Source of the DNA: Desulfobacter sp.
GTDB taxonomy: Bacteria; Desulfobacterota; Desulfobacteria; Desulfobacterales; Desulfobacteraceae
Reading direction: 5' to 3'
DNA: 64,000 nucleotides
Assembly (NCBI GenBank): GCA_028768545.1
Contig: CP054838.1
Coordinates: 3,273,001 to 3,337,000 of the forward strand
The notes under the pieces are model-generated. The model searched no databases and had not been told where the DNA came from. It saw nothing but the letters and a program-made list of their open reading frames with translations. The position numbers and the translations under genes are program-made. Of the stretch, positions 39,426 through 48,805 are shown piece by piece (positions within the stretch are counted from its first letter, which is position 1; each line of letters opens with the position of its first letter).

Positions 39426-39932
39426 ATGAACTCTGTTGTCCTGCTCCAGCCCCCGATCCAGGAGTTCTATCTCACCCACAAGCGGACCATTCCCTACGGG
39501 CTTTGCTCCATTGCCGCAAGCCTTGAACAGGCCGGATTTGAAACAAAAATCATTGACGGCCTTACCTGCAGCAAATCCAAGGTCTTAAACTATCCCAAGC
39601 CATTTGAATATTTAAATGAATTTTACGGGCAAAAAGACGGGTCCTTATTTTCACTATTCCATGAATTTCGCCACTTTGGATACAGCCACGAGCACCTGGC
39701 AAATCAGGTCAGACGAGACCAGCCTTTTGTGGTTGGGATCTCCTCTTTGTTTACCACCTATTGCGACCAGACCATTGAAACTGCCCTTGCGGTTAAACGC
39801 TTTTTTCCAAAGGCGTATATTGTTGCCGGCGGACATCACCCCACAGCTTTTCCCGAACATATGCTTCAATGCAAGGCCATTGATTTTGTCCTGAGAGGAG
39901 ACGGGGAAAGGTCAATGACGAAGCTTTGCAAT
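39426..39932 (+). pseudogene. B12-binding radical-SAM protein, N-terminal fragment cut by IS6 copy D
   Basis: About 169 residues remain from ATG 39426 (or TTG 39420). VVLLQPPIQEF, IPYGLCSIAASLEQAGF, VVGISSLFTTYCDQTIETALAVK, YIVAGGHHPTAFPE and IDFVLRGDGE define the cobalamin-binding domain of a B12/radical-SAM enzyme. The CxxxCxxC radical-SAM domain would follow but is replaced at 39933 by IS6. Inactive as it stands. Confidence 0.88.
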
Positions 39933-40769
39933 GGTTCTGTTGCAAAAAATATTTCCAGGACAAAGAGATCGTTCAGGCGTAAAATTTACGCAGCATAAGA
40001 AAACAGATTTTCGACGAATTCTTTCTGCTTTAAAATTTCTCCCTTCCTGATATTTTTAACTTGTCCTTTTCTGATCATGTTCATAATTTCATAGCCTTTT
40101 AGCGTCCGCCAGGCAGAATGAAATGTCTTGAACCCCATACCAGCTCTGACAAGCTTTTTGATAAACCGGTGGTCTTGCTCAATAATATTGTTCAGATATT
40201 TATTCTGTCTTAGGATACAGTCCTTATTCAGAAGCTTTTTTTCTTTCAAAGCCTTTACTGCCGGAGGATATGCAGGATTTCCGTCAACACTCAGAACCCG
40301 AGGTCTGGAGCTATTGGAAGCTCGCAGCATCTTTTTAAAAAATCGTTTGGCAGATTCCATATTACGTCTGCTGCGAAGAAGAAAATCGATGGTATTTCCA
40401 CGGGAATCGACCGCTCGGTAAAGATACTTCATTTTCCCCCGCACCTTGATATATGTTTCATCAATACGGTAAGAATCATTTGATTGCCGCAGATACTTCC
40501 TGCTTCGCTTTTCCATTTCAGGAGCATAGCGCTGAACCCATCGGTAAATGGTACTGTGATCCACAGACAAGCCCCGTTCTTGCATCATCTCTTCCAGATT
40601 CCTGTAACTCAGTTGATATCTCAGATACCAGCGAACATTCAACAGGATGATTTCTTTTTCATAATGACGCCACTTGAAAGGGTTTTCATTTTTCATACTA
40701 TCTCTCTGCAAATAAATTAGTGCCAAAACGGACTTGTATCAGACATTAATAATTTTTTGCAACAGAACC
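39933..40769 (-). mobile_element. IS6-family insertion sequence, copy D
   Basis: An 837-bp element with flanking 8-mers tttgcaat and caaaaaat that do not match. It joins the broken radical-SAM gene to the 3' end of rsmG. One base differs from copies A-C (caagcccc against caagctcc near 40570), a change shared with remnant E. Confidence 0.93.
39986..40696 (-). CDS. IS6-family transposase (copy D)
   Basis: 236 residues from ATG 40696. It differs from copies A-C by Gly for Ser in ERGLSVDHS; the DDE core is intact. Confidence 0.95.
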   Translation of the reverse strand: MKNENPFKWRHYEKEIILLNVRWYLRYQLSYRNLEEMMQERGLSVDHSTIYRWVQRYAPEMEKRSRKYLRQSNDSYRIDETYIKVRGKMKYLYRAVDSRGNTIDFLLRSRRNMESAKRFFKKMLRASNSSRPRVLSVDGNPAYPPAVKALKEKKLLNKDCILRQNKYLNNIIEQDHRFIKKLVRAGMGFKTFHSAWRTLKGYEIMNMIRKGQVKNIRKGEILKQKEFVENLFSYAA

Positions 40770-40783
40770 CAAAAAATGGCCGG

Positions 40784-41437
40784 TTATTTGGGTGTGAGTC
40801 TTAAAAGATACCGGTCTGCCTTTAAAAAGGGAAGCAGATAATGATCTATCTTGATATCAAACCTGGATCTTACAGCCGGGGTAATTTCGTTTTGGGCATT
40901 TTCCCCTTTCAGGGCATAAATTTTCCCGGACGGGGTCAAAAAGGGTGCGGCATAATCAACAAAGGACTCTAAACCTGAAAACCCTCTGGACATAACGGCA
41001 TCGTACGATTTGAAATGGTCCGGATCCAAGGCCAGGGCCTGGACTCTGGAATGAAAAGCCTTGATCCCTTCAAGTTCGAGCGTCCGTACGACGTGGTTGA
41101 GAAAACTCACCTTTTTCCGTACCGAATCCACCAGGCTGAAATGAAGTGACGGATTTAAAATTTTCAGGGGCAATGCGGGAAATCCCCCGCCTGAGCCCAT
41201 GTCCAGGATTTTATTTTCCCCGTTTAAAAGACCTGCCACCCCCACGGCATCTAAAAAATGTTTTTCCGCCATTTCCAAGGGATTTCTGATGGCGGTCAGG
41301 TTAATTTTTTTATTCCATACCATGAGTTGTTCTGCATGGTCTGCCATAAGCCCCATCTCTTTGGAACTCAACTCATATCCAAGTGCTTGCCCGCCCTGGA
41401 ACAGGCGCTCTTTAAAGGGGTCAACCCAGGAATTCAT
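40784..41437 (-). CDS. rsmG: 16S rRNA m7G527 methyltransferase RsmG
   Basis: 217 residues. GidB family, with VWNKKINLTAIRNP, KHFLDAVGVAGLL, ILDMGSGGGFPALPLKI (SAM site) and VMSRGFSGLESFVDYAAPFL. It methylates G527 of 16S rRNA. IS6 copy D lies 15 bases past the stop, so the coding sequence is complete. It follows the nucleoside transporter gene closely on the same strand. Confidence 0.96.
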   Translation of the reverse strand: MNSWVDPFKERLFQGGQALGYELSSKEMGLMADHAEQLMVWNKKINLTAIRNPLEMAEKHFLDAVGVAGLLNGENKILDMGSGGGFPALPLKILNPSLHFSLVDSVRKKVSFLNHVVRTLELEGIKAFHSRVQALALDPDHFKSYDAVMSRGFSGLESFVDYAAPFLTPSGKIYALKGENAQNEITPAVRSRFDIKIDHYLLPFLKADRYLLRLTPK

Positions 41438-41452
41438 TGTTATCTTTTCCTC

Positions 41453-42760
41453 CTAATTTCCCAGCAAAAGGCTTGCTCGGGTATAAAACGTACCGGCCAC
41501 ACAGGCCGTCAGCAAACAGGCAAAGGTTGAGGCCAGCAATGCCCTGCCCCCGACACTTGCAATGTCCGCTGTCCGCTTGGGCGCCAACGCAGAGACCCCG
41601 CCCACAAAAATAGCCATGGAGGCAAGATGGGCAAACCCGCAAAGGGCATATGCCGTAATCACGGCGGATCTGCCGTGGATAAGACTATTGTCTGCCAGGA
41701 CACGGGCCAAATCCTGGTAAGAGGCCACCTCGGTCAGAATAATCCGTTCACCAATGATTTTTGATACAATGCCGGCATCTTCCACAGGCACACCGATCAT
41801 CAGGGTAAAAGGATAAAACACATAGCCCAAAATCCCCTTTAAGGACCAGTTCATCTCCATATGGACCCAAGACCCGACAATATCGGATGCCCAGTCCAGA
41901 CCGAGATCCACAAGCGCCACAAGGCCGAGTACGGCAATGAGCAGGGCAACAATGCTGAACACCACTTTTAAGCCGGCCTGGGCCCCGTTAATGATGGCCT
42001 CAAACAAATTGGTATCTTTTTTATAATGAATATTTACGTTCTTGCCCAGGGTCTTTGGCGTCCCTGTTTCAGGAAAAAAAAGTTTGGCCATGACAAGGGC
42101 TGCCGGAGCAGACAAAAAAGAGGCTGAAATCAAATGCCCTGCAATGCTGGGGAATATGTCATAAAGGGTAAACACGTAGAAGGCCAGGACATTGGAGGCC
42201 ACCGTGGCCATCCCTGCGGTGAGAATGGTGCACAGCTCTGATTGGGTCATATCCCCAAGATGGGGCTTTACGGTAAATGCCGATTCAACCCCCACAAAAA
42301 TATTTGAGGCCGCACACAGGGATTCTGCCCCTGAGATTCGCATCACCCGGGTAAATAATTTTGCAAACGCCCTGATCACAAAGGGAAGAATATTATAATA
42401 GTAGAGCACGGCCACAAGGGCGGAAAAAAACAAAATGGTCGGAAAGGCCTGGAATGCCAAAATAAAGCCCAGAGACCCCTGGGTGCCGGGGGGCAGTGCC
42501 AGGGGACCGAAAACAAACTGGGCCCCTTGGGCTGCAGCCGCCAGAACCGTGACCGCCATATCGTTTACCCCCTGAAAAACCCTTACCCCTGCCGGGACAA
42601 CAAAAATAAACAAGGCAAAAAAAAGCTGAAGCCCGATCCCACATCCCAAAAGATGCCAATTCACCTTTTAGACATGGCCGAACACAAAACGGCCCATGGC
42701 CCAGGCCAGAAACAACAACCCGAATATGCCTGCAAAACTGACCAGATTATACCACTCCAC
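41453..42760 (-). pseudogene. Concentrative nucleoside transporter (CNT/NupC family) with an internal stop codon
   Basis: The long frame (41453-42664) encodes 403 residues with the CNT core: GVESAFTVKPHLGDMTQSEL, TAGMATVASNVLAFYV, GAQAGLKVVFSIVALLIAVLG and GVPVEDAGIVSKIIGERII. Upstream in the same frame, GTG 42758-42760 behind AGAGGA starts MEWYNLVSFAGIFGLLFLAW, the usual first helix of this family, but a TAA at 42668-42670 separates it from VNWHLLGCGIGLQ. The gene is therefore broken by one nonsense codon, unless translation restarts at GTG 42664 and yields a protein lacking its first helix. The family takes up nucleosides with Na+ or H+. Confidence 0.82.
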
Positions 42761-42812
42761 TTTTTTATCCTCTTTTAAAAACCCGTATTTGTCACACCAT
42801 AGGCGCTATGAA

Positions 42813-43745
42813 TTAAAACATATCATGGGGCCGGACAAGAACCCCCGCACCAATCTTGGTTTTAATCCTCATCGCCTGGATCTTTGCCTTTTCCAAGGAA
42901 TCAAACTCTTTTGTCAGATCTTTCAATTTCAAATATCCTGGCCGAGTATCCTTTGTCAGCCAGGTCTTTTACCATCTTTTCCGCATTTTTTCTAACCTGA
43001 AAAGCACCCATTTGAATTTCATAGGCTCCCCCATGGTCCCGGACAGGCTGAACGGATGATTTTTTTGACGTTACCGATTGTTTTGACTTATTTTGCTTAA
43101 TTTTTTTTAATTGGGCCAGCCTTGTTTTTGCATAGGCTTGATCCGGTTCAAGGGAAATGGCCTTTTCATAGGCCGTTGCTGCCTGGCTCACCCTCTTTTT
43201 TTGACCAGCAAATCCCCTTGTAAACACCAAACCAAATAATGGCCGGAAAACAAATCCAGACTTTTATTGACATCCTCAAGGCTCGAGTCGAACTGGTCAA
43301 GCTTGGCCCAGGAGATGGCCCGGTTAAAATAGGCATAAGAGTTGTTCGGCCTCAGGGCAATCTCCTGATTATAATAGTCGATGGCCTTTTTAAAATCGCC
43401 TTTATAATACCAGCCCACCCCGAGATTGGAATACAACCCCTTAAGCTCCTTGTTTATCTTCAAGGCCGCCTCAAAATCCGTGATGGCCTTATCATACCGG
43501 CCAAGTCGCATATACCCGACCCCCCGGTTTCTCAGGGCATCTGCATTATCAGGCTGCTCCACAATCAGACGGGTGAACACCTCAATGGCCTTGTCAAATT
43601 TGTCCTGACTAAGCAGGGCAACCCCCTGGTTAAACAAGGGGTTGTCATAAAATTTATCCGGGGCTGCAATAGCCGGCCTGCCAGGGTCAAAACAAATCGG
43701 GCCAAACCAAATCAGGACAAAACTTAAAACAATTAATATTTTCAT
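42813..43745 (-). pseudogene. Exported TPR-SPOR protein gene with two frameshifts
   Basis: The N-terminal signal peptide (MKILIVLSFVLIW...AIAAP) is followed by TPR repeats (FNQGVALLSQDKFDKAIEVF, NRGVGYMRLGRYDKAITDF, SNLGVGWYYKGDFKKAIDYY). Near 43200 the frame is lost in a seven-A run: one more A would join LLVKK to RVSQAATAYEKAISLEP. A SPOR-like domain follows (YEIQMGAFQVRKNAEKMVKDLADKGYSARIFEI), and near 42920 a second shift is needed to reach DLTKEFDSLEKAKIQAM...DMF ending at 42813. SPOR domains bind denuded septal peptidoglycan. Either the gene is decaying or the sequence has homopolymer errors. Confidence 0.75.
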
Positions 43746-43955
43746 GGCCCCTCCAAATGTTATATTCCTGAATAGCCGATTCTATAATCTGAAATATTTA
43801 AACACAACAAAAAATCATCGATTAAAGCCCGCCTCTTTTTGCACCCCTTTATTTTTATTGAATGGGGCCCGTAAAATTAAAAAGTATAGACAACCCGCCC
43901 ACGCTTTGATAAGAGTACACTTGCCCCGTATATCCTCATTTTAAGGAAACCCATT

Positions 43956-44885
43956 ATGATCACCATCCCAAAACCAGTGACCAGGTTCGGCAGCCGAAGC
44001 ATTACAGAACAAGAACTTGAACATATAAAACAAACCATTGATATGTTCGGCAACTTAAGCGTAAAAGAACTGACCCATACCATTTGCGAACACCTGAACT
44101 GGCGGACACCTTCGGGCACAAACAAATGGGATGCCTGCGCAAAAATGCTAAGAGCCTTTGAAAAAAAAGGTGAATTTAAACTGCCTGCCAAACGCTTACG
44201 ATCAAAACCAAAACCCAAAAGCATTGTCCATTCAAAAAAAACAGATCCCAGTGCCCTGCTCTCCTGCGACCTGAAAGAACTTGATCAAATCTGCCTGACA
44301 GAGGCTGACACCCGTGAACAAAAAGAACTCTGGAACGAGTATACCGACCGATACCATTATCTGGGATATAAAAAGCCCTTTGGCTACAGAATCCGTTATT
44401 TTATCACCTCCGGGGACAGAATTTTAGGCTGCCTGCTGTTTTCAGGCGCAGCAAAAACCTTGGCCCGGCGGGACAGATGGATCGGCTGGTCTTCATCGCA
44501 AAGGGAGCAGACCCTGCCATGGGTGATCAATAACTCCCGGTTTTTAATTTTTCCCTGGGTACGGATCAAAAATCTGGCCTCCCATGTTCTTGGCAAAGCA
44601 GATGCCAGAGTGGCCAAAGACTGGAAACGCAAATGGGGGTTTTCTCCGGTGCTCATGGAGACCTTTGTGGACCCGGCGCATTACCCGGGCACCTGCTATC
44701 TTGCCGCCAATTGGAAATATATCGGCATGACCACGGGAAAAGGACGTGTTCGAAACCATGCATCCTATAAAACCAGCCCTAAAAAGATTTTTGTGCACCC
44801 GTTGACCCGCCAGTTTTCCACCCGGCTTTGCCTGGGCCTGGACACCCCCCGCCCTGATCTGCCGTTTGCCGGACACAGGGCTTAG
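43956..44885 (+). CDS. DruA-like DUF4338 protein
   Basis: 309 residues. The N-terminal third (VKELTHTICEHLNWRTPSGTNKWDACAKML) and the DUF4338 core match the family: YHYLGYKKPFGYRIRYFI, AAKTLARRDRWIGWSSSQRE, NSRFLIFPWVRIKNLASHVLG, METFVDPAHYPGTCYLAANWKYIG. DruA is the hallmark protein of Druantia anti-phage systems, but single DUF4338 genes also occur alone and near transposons. No DruB-E helicase genes are nearby. Promoter-like and terminal repeat sequences were not found at its borders. Confidence 0.85.
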   Translation: MITIPKPVTRFGSRSITEQELEHIKQTIDMFGNLSVKELTHTICEHLNWRTPSGTNKWDACAKMLRAFEKKGEFKLPAKRLRSKPKPKSIVHSKKTDPSALLSCDLKELDQICLTEADTREQKELWNEYTDRYHYLGYKKPFGYRIRYFITSGDRILGCLLFSGAAKTLARRDRWIGWSSSQREQTLPWVINNSRFLIFPWVRIKNLASHVLGKADARVAKDWKRKWGFSPVLMETFVDPAHYPGTCYLAANWKYIGMTTGKGRVRNHASYKTSPKKIFVHPLTRQFSTRLCLGLDTPRPDLPFAGHRA

Positions 44886-45069
44886 ACCCGACAAATATTT
44901 GATTAAGCCCTTGACAAACCAAGAAAAAAAGCGTAGGGATACTTTTTCATATATTTAGGCAATAATCTGGATTCAATTTAATAAAATCGTAATAAAAATA
45001 TAGTAACAAATATATGACAATGCCTTTGGCAATGGTTGTACCTTTTTATTCACTTAAGGATGAGATAAA

Positions 45070-47157
45070 ATGATCAAAGATCTTAAACGGGTAAGAAATA
45101 TCGGAATCAGTGCTCATATTGATTCGGGTAAAACCACACTTACTGAAAGGATTCTCTTTTATACGGACAGAATCCACAAAATCAATGAAGTCAGGGGAAA
45201 AGACGGTGCCGGCGCTGTCATGGACTCCATGGAACTGGAAAAAGAAAGAGGAATCACCATTGCCTCTGCTGCCACCCATACGGAGTGGGACAACCACGGT
45301 ATCAATATTATTGATACACCGGGCCATGTGGATTTCACAGTTGAAGTCGAGCGTTCCCTAAGGGTCCTGGACGGGGCTGTGCTCATCCTCTGCTCTGTAT
45401 CAGGCGTTCAGTCCCAGTCCATCACTGTTGACCAGCAGATGAAACGGTATCAAGTTCCCTGTATTGCCTTTGTCAACAAGTGTGACCGTTCAGGAGCCAA
45501 TCCGGCCAAAGTCAGTGATCAGCTCAAGGAAAAACTGGGTCACAACTCCGTTATGATGCAGCTTCCCATCGGCCTTGAAGACCGGCACGAAGGTGTTGTG
45601 GACCTGGTCACCATGAAGGCCTACTATTTCGAAGGCGACAACGGGGAGAAGATGGTTGAAAAACAGATCCCCGAAGATATGCTTGACGAGGCCCAAATGG
45701 CCAGAGAAGAGATGCTGGACGAGGTTTCCCTGTTCTCTGAAGAACTGACCGATGCCCTTTTAGAAGAGTCAGACATCACAGAGGAGATGATCAGGTCAGC
45801 TGTCAGAACCGGTACGATCTCCCGTCAGATGACCCCTGTTTTCCTCGGGTCAGCCTATAAGAACAAAGCGGTTCAGCCCCTGCTCAACGCAGTGGTCAGC
45901 TACCTGCCCTCTCCTTTGGATATTGAGAACGAAGCCATTGACCTGGACAAAAACGAAGAGGCTGTGATTCTTGAGAGTGATTTTGACAAACCCACTGTGG
46001 CCCTTGCCTTTAAGCTTGAAGACGGTCAATACGGCCAGCTGACCTATATCCGGGTATACCAGGGATGTATTAACAAAGGCGACACCCTGATCAACTCCCG
46101 TGACGGTAAAAAAGTCAAAGCAGGACGCCTTATCCGCATGCATTCCAATCAGATGGAAGATGTGGACTCCATTCCAGCCGGCCACATCGGCGCCATGTTC
46201 GGCATTGATTGTGCCTCGGGTGACACCTTTGTCTCACCTGACGTTAATTATTCCATGATCGCCATGAATGTTATGGAACCGGTAATCTCTTTGTCCATCA
46301 TGCCCAAGGACAACAAAGCCCAGATCAACATGTCCAAGGCGTTGAACCGGTTTACCAAGGAGGATCCCACATTCAAAACCTATGTGGACCATGAAACCGG
46401 AGATACCATCATCCAGGGCATGGGCGAACTTCACCTGGAAGTCTATGTTGAAAGGATGAAACGCGAATACCAGGCAGAAGTTGAAACCGGAAAACCGCGG
46501 GTTGCCTACAGGGAGACCATCACCCGCAAGGCCCCGTACAACTACACCCACAAAAAACAGACCGGTGGTTCAGGACAGTTTGGCCGGGTGCTCGGGTTCA
46601 TAGAACCCTGTGAAGAAGAATTTGAATTTGTCAATAAGGTGACCGGCGGCAGAATCCCCACCCAGTTTATCTCTTCCTGTGAAAAAGGATTTCTGGGCTG
46701 TATGGAAAAAGGACCCAACCTTGAATTCCCGGTGACCGGTATCAAGGTGACACTTGAAGATGGTGCATTTCATGCGGTTGACTCTTCTGAAATGGCGTTT
46801 CAGGCTGCGGCCAGAGGCGGGTTTCTTGAAGCGTATAACAAGGCCAAACCCGTCATTATGGAACCGATCATGAAGGTGGTTATCGAGACCCCCAATGAAT
46901 TTCAGGGTGCCTGCATGGGCCTGATCAACCAGAGACGTGGTATTATCCAAGGCTCCCAGGAAGAAGGGGTGATGTCAGTGGTTGAATCCCAGGTGCCATT
47001 GTCTGAAATGTTCGGATTTTCCACGGTCTTAAGATCAGGAACCCAGGGAAAAGCCCAGTTCACCATGGAGTTTTCTACCTACAAACAGGTTCCCCAGTCT
47101 GTGGCTGAAGAAATTGCCAAAAAGAAGGCTGAAGAAAAAGCTGCCAAAAACAAATAA
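45070..47157 (+). CDS. fusA: Elongation factor G, mitochondrial EFG1 / spdEFG1-like
   Basis: 695 residues, the full five-domain EF-G. G motifs: AHIDSGKTT (G1), [11 protein letters not shown] (G2), DTPGHVDF (G3), NKCD (G4). The Ser in AHIDSGKTT (canonical EF-G has Ala) and the stretch [22 protein letters not shown] strongly resemble mitochondrial EFG1 and the spdEFG group of spirochaetes, planctomycetes and deltaproteobacteria. It should catalyse translocation. The ribosome site AAGGATGAG lies before ATG 45070. Downstream, 26 bases away, is a RecA-like ATPase gene. It is not in a str operon. Confidence 0.95.
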   Translation: MIKDLKRVRNIGISAHIDSGKTTLTERILFYTDRIHKINEVRGKDGAGAVMDSMELEKERGITIASAATHTEWDNHGINIIDTPGHVDFTVEVERSLRVLDGAVLILCSVSGVQSQSITVDQQMKRYQVPCIAFVNKCDRSGANPAKVSDQLKEKLGHNSVMMQLPIGLEDRHEGVVDLVTMKAYYFEGDNGEKMVEKQIPEDMLDEAQMAREEMLDEVSLFSEELTDALLEESDITEEMIRSAVRTGTISRQMTPVFLGSAYKNKAVQPLLNAVVSYLPSPLDIENEAIDLDKNEEAVILESDFDKPTVALAFKLEDGQYGQLTYIRVYQGCINKGDTLINSRDGKKVKAGRLIRMHSNQMEDVDSIPAGHIGAMFGIDCASGDTFVSPDVNYSMIAMNVMEPVISLSIMPKDNKAQINMSKALNRFTKEDPTFKTYVDHETGDTIIQGMGELHLEVYVERMKREYQAEVETGKPRVAYRETITRKAPYNYTHKKQTGGSGQFGRVLGFIEPCEEEFEFVNKVTGGRIPTQFISSCEKGFLGCMEKGPNLEFPVTGIKVTLEDGAFHAVDSSEMAFQAAARGGFLEAYNKAKPVIMEPIMKVVIETPNEFQGACMGLINQRRGIIQGSQEEGVMSVVESQVPLSEMFGFSTVLRSGTQGKAQFTMEFSTYKQVPQSVAEEIAKKKAEEKAAKNK

Positions 47158-47183
47158 GACCTTTTATACATAAGAGAGGAACT

Positions 47184-47876
47184 ATGCTTAAAAAAGATCT
47201 CATTCTCAGAAGCCCGGCTGAAAAAGCTGTTGGCATTGAAAACATCGCTGATGGTCGGTTTGGCGCTGTCCTGTCACGGGCCGGCGTAGGTAAGACCGGT
47301 TTTCTGGTTCAGATTGCCCTGACTCAGCTGCTGTCGGATGAAAAAATTCTTCATATCAGCCTGGATGATTCCATGGAAAAAATCAACCTGAGATATGATG
47401 AAGCCTATACCAACCTGGTTGACAGTATTGGATACGTTGATCCCCAGAAAGCGGTCCGGTTGTGGGAATCAATCAAACACAACAAAGTCGGAATCAGTTA
47501 TACTGAATCCTCCTTTGATACCAAAAAGATCCGGGATTATCTCAAGAGTTTTAAAAAGGCCGACTTGGCCCTTCCGACCATCATTGTCATTGATGGTCTG
47601 GACTTTGATTCTGACCTGTCTGAAATCCTGGAAGACTTAAACCAGCTCAACAAAGAATTTTCCATTTTCACCTGGCTTTCAATGAAAAGTCACCGGGAAG
47701 AACCCTTGAGCAATGACGGATTCCCGGTTCAGTTGGCAACCCATGAAACCCAGATCGACAAAGCCATTTTTCTCATGCCCGTGGACAATAAAATCCAAGC
47801 GGTTGTGCTCAAAGACGGTGACAAGACAGACCAAAAATTCACTCTTGATCCGGCCACCATGATGCCAATGGATTAA
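47184..47876 (+). CDS. RecA-superfamily (RadA/KaiC-like) ATPase of unknown function
   Basis: 230 residues. A Walker A-like loop SRAGVGKTGF at about 32-40, LHISLDDSMEKI, and a Walker B-like IIVIDGLDFDSDL define a RecA-fold ATPase, but no DNA-binding or KaiC repeat is visible. Behind GAGAGGA. Its link to EF-G (26-base gap, shared terminator downstream) suggests a shared transcript; the functional meaning is unknown. Confidence 0.75.
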   Translation: MLKKDLILRSPAEKAVGIENIADGRFGAVLSRAGVGKTGFLVQIALTQLLSDEKILHISLDDSMEKINLRYDEAYTNLVDSIGYVDPQKAVRLWESIKHNKVGISYTESSFDTKKIRDYLKSFKKADLALPTIIVIDGLDFDSDLSEILEDLNQLNKEFSIFTWLSMKSHREEPLSNDGFPVQLATHETQIDKAIFLMPVDNKIQAVVLKDGDKTDQKFTLDPATMMPMD

Positions 47877-47902
47877 AGATAAAGCCCAGGACTGTTAAAA
47901 TT

Positions 47903-47942
47903 AAAACACCCGCAGATTTTCATAGATCTGCGGGTGTTTTAT
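47903..47942. terminator. Strong bidirectional intrinsic terminator
   Basis: AAAACACCCGCAGAT and ATCTGCGGGTGTTTTA form a perfect GC-rich stem with A and T runs on either side. It sits between the convergent RecA-like ATPase and FkbM genes and can serve both. Confidence 0.93.
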
Positions 47943-47964
47943 ATTAAATCAGACTGTTCTTTTT

Positions 47965-48693
47965 TTAGGGCTGTTTAATCATAACAGCATCAAATTCAAC
48001 CACCAGAAGGGTTTGCATATTTCTTGACACAGGGTAAAGCCCTGTCAGTTCAAAGCCATTCTCCCTGAAGCAGGAAAGGGATTCAATATAGTCAGGCATG
48101 TTTTCATAAATGGGAATCACCGATATTTCAGACTGGATCCCCTGTATATTTTGAATGCTCTGTTCTGCCCCTTTGAACACCTCCAGATCAAACCCCTGGG
48201 TATCCATTTTCAAAAAGATATTTCTTTTTTCCCCCAGATCCCGGACCAGAAATTCAAAGACCTGATCAAGAGCTTTTACCTGGACCTGCTCCTGGGCCAT
48301 GGCTGAAAAATCCGTTGCCCAGATCTCTTTTGCCCCGTCGGTCACATCCAGAAAAGAGGCAAAATCATTGGATCGAGGCACATTAATGGTCAGGACTTTG
48401 TCCTCAGGTCCCAGGGCAAAATTATGGGCGATCCATTTTTTGTCATTGCCGATGGTCTCTTGGAGTGCCTTGTAACATCTTTTCACCGGCTCAAAAGAGA
48501 TGATATGCCCCTTATATCCCATCTGCCTGAGCATTGTCCCATACCCCCCGTTATTGGCCCCCACATCAAGGACCAAATCTATGGACAGGGCATCAAACAA
48601 TATCTTTAAATGGGATTCAATTGTGGGATGGTATTTGTTGATCTTTAAAATCTCAAACCCACAGGCATTGATAATTTTTCGTGGAAAATTCAT
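47965..48693 (-). CDS. FkbM-family SAM methyltransferase
   Basis: 242 residues. SAM site LVLDVGANNGGYGTMLRQMGY, then HIISFEPVKRCYKAL and the FkbM signature IFLKMDTQGFDLEVFKGA. Family members O-methylate sugars of polysaccharides or natural products. No neighbouring glycosyltransferases are present to suggest the substrate. Confidence 0.9.
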   Translation of the reverse strand: MNFPRKIINACGFEILKINKYHPTIESHLKILFDALSIDLVLDVGANNGGYGTMLRQMGYKGHIISFEPVKRCYKALQETIGNDKKWIAHNFALGPEDKVLTINVPRSNDFASFLDVTDGAKEIWATDFSAMAQEQVQVKALDQVFEFLVRDLGEKRNIFLKMDTQGFDLEVFKGAEQSIQNIQGIQSEISVIPIYENMPDYIESLSCFRENGFELTGLYPVSRNMQTLLVVEFDAVMIKQP

Positions 48694-48805
48694 TAGGACT
48701 CAGGATATAAGACAGGAACACGGGGTTTGTCAACACTTTACAAAAATATTCACCCGGCATCCTCCCATTTGACCGGGGGATGATTACCCCCTTCCGTTTG
48801 CCCGA

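Noticed and set aside
42668..42760. Separate 30-residue membrane microprotein upstream of the nucleoside transporter
   Set aside because: It is exactly in frame with the transporter and matches the family's first helix, so a nonsense codon is the simpler explanation.
44911..44939. TTGACA ... TAGGGA promoter-like pair before fusA
   Set aside because: The -35 box is good, but the -10 is poor at 17-bp spacing and lies 130 bases from the start; not enough to list.
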